A DNA stretch of 11,102 bases from Lentisphaerota bacterium (GTDB lineage: Bacteria; Verrucomicrobiota; Kiritimatiellia; RFP12; UBA1067). The stretch lies in contig SUVZ01000094.1 in NCBI GenBank assembly GCA_015061765.1, forward strand, positions 1 to 11,102. Reading direction: 5' to 3'. This document shows positions 7,351 through 11,102 of the stretch, piece after piece. The notes below the pieces were generated by a model. The model worked only from the letters and a program-made list of their open reading frames with translations, did not search any database and was not told the origin of the DNA. Within the stretch, counting starts at the first letter, position 1, and each line of letters starts with the position of its first letter. Both the position numbers and the translations under genes were made by a program.

Positions 7351-8556
7351 TCAACGGCTATTCGGGGACTTGTCGCCCGACGTCTCATACTTCGCGACAA
7401 TCGGCTCGAAGGTGTCGTACAACCGCTCCATTCCTCGGCATATCTCGGAATACACTTCTTCAAATGAGCGATTCACCCAAGGCACCTTTTCAGCCTCTGC
7501 GCCATTTTTGCACGATTTCATGCCAGGTGTTTTCTCTGCCTCGTCTCGGATGGCTTTGCGTAGATTCTCCTGAATAGCCTTATCGGTTCCGTTTTCGACA
7601 TGGACGAACAGCCGAAAGCAATCGTCTCCTTCTGGAATTGCAATTTCGTAATGGAAGGAATCCGTCTTGGTCTCTGGAAAACGGCTGTTGTACTGTATCC
7701 ATGAATCGCTTCTGTCATGACTGCATGTCAGCCTGCCTTTTCTGTTCTTCTCCGGGATTCCTTTTCTCAGCTTGGCAACCAGTCTATCCTTGATCGCGTC
7801 GTGATGCTTCATTACAATTCGCAGCGCCTCATGGTGTTTTGCGTAGATTTCCTCGCACAGCCTTTCCTCTTCCGAGTCCATGCGTCCGATCCTTTCTTCT
7901 ATGATCAATTTGTAGTGTTCGATGAAATCCTTTACGGTGGGATTTCTGCCGGCGGGATATTCCTTCAGCAGTTTGTCCAGCACTTCTCTTATCGCGCCAT
8001 ATCCCAGAACTCCCCACGTTTGCCTGTTCTTTTTGCAAGGCAGTCTTCCTTCCGGCGTCAGGAATATGAAGATCTTTTGCCAACCGTCGCCAAACTGAGA
8101 ATCGACCGCTTTCCTGTATTTCTGGAGCTGCCCGTCGTCATTCGTCTTGCCTTCAGCCTCGTCCGCGTTCCATTTGTTTTCTATGACAAGAACGACCTTT
8201 GCGGCAGGGAACTCGATCTGGATGTCCCTGTTCTCTTCCTCGCGCAGAATGGTGCATGACGAGAAATCCTTGTCGCCCAGTCGTGAAAGGCATTTGTAGC
8301 GCCTCGGATTCGATGTCCGGATCTTCGCCATCAAGTCTTTCAGAAATCGACCGTTCAGGCCATGCTTTTCACGCGGATCCATCAGCCATGCGAGCGTGTT
8401 GCTGTGCCGGATCTCAAGATCGCCGATCCTCAGCGCCTTGAACACGTTGAACGATGTCCGGCGCCGTTCAAACACACGGAACTCGTCGGACGACAAGTCG
8501 ACCTTCAGTCTCGACAGAGCCGACAGGGGCGATTCGTTATGTGCAGTTTGGCTCAT
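7351..8556 (-). CDS. PD-(D/E)XK nuclease superfamily protein (PDDEXK_4-like, 401 aa)
   Basis: This is a probable Mg-dependent nuclease. The PD-(D/E)XK elements are visible in order: LEIRHSNTLAWLMDP (residues 47-61, with Glu49), Asp111 in RDIQIE, Glu126-Asn-Lys128 in VVLVIENK, and GQLQKYRK (142-149, with Gln143). The RHSN..AWL.DP opening is what I know from the PF14281 family (PDDEXK_4), often annotated simply as a PD-(D/E)XK nuclease family protein. The C-terminal half (about 210-401) is helical and charged, with no domain I recognise. No Shine-Dalgarno precedes the ATG at 8556, and a 10-bp direct repeat lies just upstream (8563-8591). The gene lies 55 nt after the FISUMP-like gene and 19 nt before the giant surface protein. 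No partner methylase is present. A role in defence or DNA repair is inference; the substrate is unknown. Confidence 0.82.
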   Translation of the reverse strand: MSQTAHNESPLSALSRLKVDLSSDEFRVFERRRTSFNVFKALRIGDLEIRHSNTLAWLMDPREKHGLNGRFLKDLMAKIRTSNPRRYKCLSRLGDKDFSSCTILREEENRDIQIEFPAAKVVLVIENKWNADEAEGKTNDDGQLQKYRKAVDSQFGDGWQKIFIFLTPEGRLPCKKNRQTWGVLGYGAIREVLDKLLKEYPAGRNPTVKDFIEHYKLIIEERIGRMDSEEERLCEEIYAKHHEALRIVMKHHDAIKDRLVAKLRKGIPEKNRKGRLTCSHDRSDSWIQYNSRFPETKTDSFHYEIAIPEGDDCFRLFVHVENGTDKAIQENLRKAIRDEAEKTPGMKSCKNGAEAEKVPWVNRSFEEVYSEICRGMERLYDTFEPIVAKYETSGDKSPNSR

Positions 8557-8562
8557 CGTGAA

Positions 8563-8591
8563 AATGAATCGGAATGAAGTGAATGAATCGG
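8563..8591. repeat. 10-bp direct repeat upstream of the nuclease start
   Basis: AATGAATCGG occurs at 8563-8572 and again at 8582-8591, with AATGAAGTG between them, so the hexamer AATGAA appears three times at 9-10 bp spacing. It lies 6-35 bp before the nuclease start codon, in the 55-nt gap after the FISUMP-like gene. It could be an operator or simply low-complexity sequence. Confidence 0.4.
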
Positions 8592-8611
8592 ATATGCGCG
8601 CAATTCACGCG

Positions 8612-9595
8612 CTATTCGGCAAATCCTCGGACAGGACGCACGGGCTGTCCGCAGCTGCGGCTGATGCCGTACTGGTAGATGTCGCCCGAATCGAAGAGGA
8701 GGCTCCACGCTTCGGTATCAAACGCATACGACAAAGAGGTCCAGTATGCGCCCCACGAGCCGGCGCCAACGAATCTCGAGTCCGAGTCGGAGCCGCGGCC
8801 GGCCGCAGGAAGGAAGATGCTCCTGTTCGCGTATGCGCCCTTGCCCGTGACGAGTCGCCCGTATACGCCGTTTCGAGTCGTCAATGTGGTCGTGCAGTTG
8901 TTGACAAGGGCGTAGGACTCCGCGTACGTCGGCAGGCGCCAACTTCCGCCCCAATGTTCGTGCGCCGCGTCGTGCGCCGCCACGAGGTTGCCCGTCGAGT
9001 CGATGTAGCCCGCCGCGAGAAGCGCAGATTTGTCCTTATTGTAGGTGGGCGTATTGTTACTGCTAAACATGAAATTGGTGTTTGAACCGTCTGTCGCGAC
9101 CCATGCGTTGTTTTCACGTTTGTAACCCACCGTGTCGCCCCACCAGAAGTAGTAGCCGTAGTCTTCGGGCTTTTCCGCGCCGATGTTCATTTCGGCCCAG
9201 TATGGTCCGCCTTCCCATAGCTGGATTCCCTTGTGTGACTCGACAATCGCCACGTTTGCGACAAGATTGGTGACGCGCACCTCTCCGAGGTCGGCGCGTG
9301 CGTCCCAGACGATGCGGTAGTCGCCGCCGGCCGTCCTTCTCGCGACCCGGATGTGAGAAAGTCTGTTCGTGCTGCCGTCTGGCATCACGGCGGTCACGGC
9401 AAACGCAAGGCCGTTGGTCGCTCCGTCGATTTCAGTCACCGCCACGTCGAGTCCCGTGACGGTAAAGTCTATATCGACCAGCCCGTTCCACGGATACCGC
9501 TGCTTCGCCGTCACGTTGGAGATTGTCGGCGTAGCGGCGAATGCCTCCGACAGGGCAAGCATGCCCGCAAAAAACGATATGATGCCATATTTCAT
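8612..9595 (-). CDS. Secreted FISUMP-like protein (327 aa)
   Basis: Exported protein of unknown function. The start at 9595 follows AGAAAGGACAGAGG and opens a signal peptide (MKYGIISFFAGMLALSEAFA, cleavage near residue 20). Residues 22-115 form an Ig-like or beta-rich region beginning TPTISNVTAKQRYPWNG, a prefix I associate with Kiritimatiellota-type secreted proteins. Residues about 122-327 resemble the FISUMP domain (Fibrobacter succinogenes major paralogous domain, PF09603/TIGR02145) and related DUF1566-type folds: LWEGGPYWAEMNIGA, YGYYFWWGDTVGYKR, HWGGSWRLPTYAE, IFLPAAGRG, GAYWTSLSY, and the ending GQPVRPVRGF. The domain is intact to its end. It stands between a protein of unknown function and the PD-(D/E)XK nuclease, all on one strand, but the 108-nt gap upstream argues for its own promoter, which I could not locate. 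FISUMP proteins are usually surface or outer-membrane proteins; a binding role is inferred. Confidence 0.85.
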   Translation of the reverse strand: MKYGIISFFAGMLALSEAFAATPTISNVTAKQRYPWNGLVDIDFTVTGLDVAVTEIDGATNGLAFAVTAVMPDGSTNRLSHIRVARRTAGGDYRIVWDARADLGEVRVTNLVANVAIVESHKGIQLWEGGPYWAEMNIGAEKPEDYGYYFWWGDTVGYKRENNAWVATDGSNTNFMFSSNNTPTYNKDKSALLAAGYIDSTGNLVAAHDAAHEHWGGSWRLPTYAESYALVNNCTTTLTTRNGVYGRLVTGKGAYANRSIFLPAAGRGSDSDSRFVGAGSWGAYWTSLSYAFDTEAWSLLFDSGDIYQYGISRSCGQPVRPVRGFAE

Positions 9596-9703
9596 CCTCT
9601 GTCCTTTCTTGTCTTTTTCTTGTTCAACTGAATACGCATTTCAAAATCCTCTGAACATGGTGCCTACCCATGAGTCTCGGCCCTCTTATGCGAAACCGCA
9701 CGG

Positions 9704-10066
9704 TCACACTTCAAAATAGCCTCTCAACGTATTGGGGCACCGTCCAAGATGCACGTTGCGTCCGATGAACTTTTGGGCCATTTCTTCATCAGGTATCAAC
9801 TCGCATCCGGCACGCGGATGATCTTTCGGCCTGTCGCTCGGCCGTGTCTTTTTGGGCGTGACAGACGGGTCCATCCATCCTTTTTTGCGGTCGATTTTCC
9901 ACACACCTTCGATTCTGCCATGCAGTCTTGCCATGAGCCAATCGCATTGATCGGCATGGGCAGCGGCAAGATTCGCTCGCGTCCAGTACCCACGTGCACA
10001 GTCTTCTATCGACACAGGTTTCTTTGTCATGTTGTCAACAATCCCCTTGCCGAAAGTCTTATCCAC
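9704..10066 (-). CDS. Protein of unknown function, probably the main part of an interrupted 147-codon frame
   Basis: The frame gives 120 residues from GTG 10066, or 108 from ATG 10030 (MTKKPVS). I do not recognise a named family with certainty. It contains ARGYWTRANLAAA, LMARLHGRIEGVWKIDR, KKGWMDP and FIGRNVHLGR, and ends NTLRGYFEV. This order (an A-R-G-Y-W helix, a strand with GRI.GVWK, a later FIG(R/K).V strand, then a final N-x-LRGYFE strand) resembles small uncharacterised proteins that occur singly near phage or defence genes; that comparison is from memory and weak. Neither start has a well-placed ribosome site. The frame continues upstream, across one TGA, into the short frame at 10147-10067, which has an excellent Shine-Dalgarno, so this may be the C-terminal part of one broken gene. 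Confidence 0.55.
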   Translation of the reverse strand: MDKTFGKGIVDNMTKKPVSIEDCARGYWTRANLAAAHADQCDWLMARLHGRIEGVWKIDRKKGWMDPSVTPKKTRPSDRPKDHPRAGCELIPDEEMAQKFIGRNVHLGRCPNTLRGYFEV

Positions 10067-10147
10067 TCAGACGAACAGAGTCCCGCTTGGCGTTCCCTCC
10101 GGAACCTCTACCGTATCCTTGACATTCGGATAAACCATCATCTTCAT
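10067..10147 (-). CDS. 26-codon frame with strong ribosome site, in frame with the next gene across a TGA
   Basis: ATG 10147 follows AAAGGAG with an 8-nt spacer, one of the best ribosome sites in the window. It encodes MKMMVYPNVKDTVEVPEGTP and then SGTLFV before TGA at 10069-10067. The next codon is GTG of the 120-residue frame in the same phase. The peptide reads like the N-terminal strand of a larger domain rather than a free leader peptide. The simplest reading is a nonsense mutation in a gene of about 147 codons (a one-base change from TGG, CGA or GGA). The alternative is a genuine short upstream frame coupled to the next gene. Confidence 0.4.
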   Translation of the reverse strand: MKMMVYPNVKDTVEVPEGTPSGTLFV

Positions 10148-10170
10148 TGCTGTATCTCCTTTGTTATGCG

Positions 10171-10290
10171 CTACGCGCTAATTGACCATTCAGTCCGGTT
10201 CGCACCCACGAATCGAGAACATGCAGGTCTTATTTGCCATTCTGACCAGTCAGTCAGTTTGGTATTGCATCGCGGCGGTGTTTTTGCCAT
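10171..10290 (-). other. Doubtful 39-codon frame before the interrupted gene
   Basis: An ATG at 10290 preceded by AGGA opens a frame reading MAKTPPRCNTKLTDWSEWQ and ending WSISA, with TAG at 10173-10171, 23 nt before ATG 10147. The weak ribosome site and unusual composition (three Trp, two Cys) do not settle whether it is translated. Two related short stretches (ACTGACTGGTCAGAATGG and GGACTGAATGGTCA) lie within it. It may instead be untranslated leader. Confidence 0.15.
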
Positions 10291-10348
10291 ATCGTCCTAT
10301 GAGCAGAAGGCGACTGGAGCCGCGCATGCCTTTCAGGTCGTTCGCGAT

Positions 10349-10486
10349 CTGCCGTACTCGGCAGTCGATGCGTTCGCCTACCGCGAACCTGTCGCGGTTT
10401 CCGCGCAATCCTTTCTGAGCCAGCTGTTCTAAGCCGCCTCGCACCGTCCAGTTTCTCCTTCGTGCCCTGTTCCGTTCACGGAGAAA
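10349..10486 (-). other. Row of strong hairpins in the region without a clear gene
   Basis: Read on the minus strand there are four stems in a row. TTTCTCC (10486-10480) pairs with GGAGAAA (10458-10452), extended by GTG/CAC past a 3-nt bulge. CGCGG-AAA-CCGCG occupies 10405-10393. GTTCGC-GGTAG-GCGAAC occupies 10388-10372. CTGCCG-AGTA-CGGCAG occupies 10364-10349. The density suggests a structured transcript continuing from the helix at 10515-10624, but the same bases also lie in open frames on both strands, so coding is not excluded. Confidence 0.35.
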
Positions 10487-10499
10487 GAAAGAGGGCGCA

Positions 10500-10664
10500 G
10501 TCTCTCCCGTGTTTCAAGAGAGACCCTGGAAAAGCCCTGTCAGATACACGAAAGACAATGCGCCCAGTCGGGCGCATTCGTCTCTTCGTCGGTCCGTGCA
10601 AGTGAACTTTCCAGGTTTCTCTTGGACCAATCAAAGCGTCGAACGCTAAAATTTTAAGCTGTCG
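10500..10664 (-). ncRNA. Candidate structured RNA or switchable leader of unknown family
   Basis: The transcript predicted from the promoter at 10671-10679 would start near 10664. CAAGAGA (10624-10618) and CCTGGAAAG (10615-10607) pair with TCTCTTG (10521-10515) and CTTTTCCAGG (10534-10525): 16 bp with one internal loop and one bulge. They enclose a second arm of 18 bp (10589-10548: ACGAA, AGAC and AATGCGCCC with their complements, two 1-nt bulges, GACT loop). Between the arms is an open bubble of about 17 and 13 nt. GTCTCTC (10524-10518) can alternatively pair with GAGAGAC (10506-10500), which would break the outer arm. Two helical arms around a bubble recall 6S RNA, but 110 nt is short for that and no conserved 6S sequence was recognised. 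Direction rests on the promoter only. Confidence 0.35.
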
Positions 10665-10670
10665 ATGCGT

Positions 10671-10679
10671 ATTATAGCA
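10671..10679 (-). promoter_or_regulatory. Extended -10 promoter driving the structured region
   Basis: On the minus strand TGCTATAAT occupies 10679-10671: a perfect TATAAT with the TGN extension. The best -35 candidate at 17-nt spacing is TGGCAC (10699-10694), which is poor, as is common for extended -10 promoters. Transcription would begin near 10664 and run through the hairpins toward the frame at 10147. Confidence 0.6.
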
Positions 10680-10912
10680 AATTCCGGACGGACGTGCCAT
10701 GCCGAAAATCGGATACGAACGACCCACTTGAATGAGCCTGATGCTGGCATCAATCGGTGCTTCTCCATGGGTTGAGCGTTCCAGCTGTTGTCCCATCCCA
10801 CTCCGCGATGCGCTGAATCCAAGGTAAGCTCCCAACATTCCAGCCTTTTGGAGAACGGCGGCAGTTTCCCGACAGAAAAGGTCCCGGGATCCTCCAGCAT
10901 CCTCCGAATTGA
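10680..10912. other. Stretch with no supported gene
   Basis: Open frames exist on both strands (the longest on the minus strand, 10900-10646, 84 codons), but none has a ribosome site, a recognised motif or a convincing composition. A short plus-strand frame at 10699 begins MPKIGYERPT, faintly like a serine-recombinase start, and stops after ten codons. I see no repeat, tRNA or insertion-sequence end here. Confidence 0.4.
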
Positions 10913-11101
10913 GCCGGACTAACCATTCGGAACCTCTTCTTGAGCCAGAACCATTTTGGCGTGATTCGCATAGGCACGACGGTAATCACGCATATATGCA
11001 CGCAATGTGCGCCGTGCAAGACCTTCCTCGTCACCAAGATTGTACAGGGCACGGGCAAGGACGAGCTCCCGGAGAACCAATGTGCGTCATGTCGACAATA
11101 G
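10913..11101 (+). pseudogene. Zinc-ribbon-like C-terminal fragment at the right edge
   Basis: The plus-strand frame is open from just after a TGA at 10910-10912 to TAG at 11099-11101. It reads IRNLFLSQNHFGVIRIG, then HICTQCAPCKTFLVTK, then GKDELPENQCASCRQ. The two CxxC pairs (CTQC and CASC), about 23 residues apart, with a hydrophobic strand between and a C-terminal CxxCR, fit a zinc-ribbon fold. Possible starts are TTG 10940 or GTG 10961, neither with a ribosome site, so it may be a short gene of about 46-53 codons or the frame-shifted end of a longer one. Its role is unknown. Confidence 0.35.
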
Positions 11102-11102
11102 G

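Noticed and set aside
7332..7463. Longer start (ATG 7463) giving a 1784-residue LRR protein
   Set aside because: It would overlap the end of the nuclease gene by over 110 bp and bury the signal peptide; ATG 7331 has a strong Shine-Dalgarno and opens directly with the signal peptide.
6786..7577. Plus-strand frame of 263 codons
   Set aside because: It spans the antisense of two real genes and their junction, is Arg/His-rich and has no recognisable domain.
10030..10069. The in-frame TGA as a selenocysteine codon
   Set aside because: The roughly 40 nt after the TGA show no stable bacterial SECIS-like hairpin, and the flanking residues do not resemble a redox motif.
9749..10260. Plus-strand frame of 227 codons ending at 10432, first two thirds
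   Set aside because: It is antisense to the 120-residue gene, starts without a ribosome site and has an unnatural His/Arg/Cys-rich composition; only its last part was kept as an open question.
10150..10670. tmRNA, RNase P RNA or T-box leader
   Set aside because: None of the conserved sequences I looked for is present: the tmRNA tRNA-like ends, the RNase P P4 core (GAGGAAAGTCC), or the T-box motif (GGTGG.ACCGCG).
10699..10731. Start of a serine recombinase (MPKIGYERPT)
   Set aside because: The similarity is limited to a few residues and the frame stops after ten codons, with no downstream catalytic or helix-turn-helix motifs in any frame.

Overview
The window most likely comes from an uncultured bacterium of the PVC superphylum, probably a Kiritimatiellota/Lentisphaerota-type gut or rumen organism. 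This is inference from gene content. The best marker is a 51-residue basic protein (minus strand, 1597-1442) that matches my memory of the 'small basic protein' family of Verrucomicrobia, Chlamydiae and Planctomycetes. The FISUMP-like secreted protein and the giant secreted LRR/InlB-type protein also fit. No database search was possible.

Nearly all genes read on the minus strand, so they run from the right edge to the left.

Right part (11102-9700): no convincing full-length gene beyond about 10150. There is an extended -10 promoter at about 10671-10679, then a cluster of strong inverted repeats (10624-10349) that could be a structured RNA or long leader. Next comes a short reading frame with a good Shine-Dalgarno, interrupted by one in-frame TGA before a 120-residue protein of unknown function. 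At the extreme right edge a plus-strand frame ends in a CxxC...CxxC zinc-ribbon-like tail.

Centre (9595-2109): three minus-strand genes in a row. They encode a secreted FISUMP-like protein (327 aa), a PD-(D/E)XK nuclease-family protein (401 aa), and, 19 nt after the nuclease stop, a 1740-residue secreted surface protein. The last is built from BspA-type leucine-rich repeats interrupted by two beta-sandwich-like insertions, three InlB-type (Listeria-Bacteroides) repeats, a chitobiase-C-type domain, a further beta-sandwich and a unique tail. It has a cleavable signal peptide and probably acts outside the cell in binding or adhesion.

Left part (2108-1): two decayed fragments lie just beyond the giant gene. 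One is the last 73 residues of a plus-strand DUF4143-type AAA ATPase; the other is a minus-strand frame with an internal stop. Then come the small basic protein, with a textbook promoter and terminator, and the first 391 codons of the lipid II flippase MurJ, cut by the left edge and with its own promoter.

The housekeeping pair (murJ and the small basic protein) appears to be normal chromosome. The stretch from about 1680 rightward looks accessory: surface proteins, a lone nuclease, gene remnants and an unexplained structured region.
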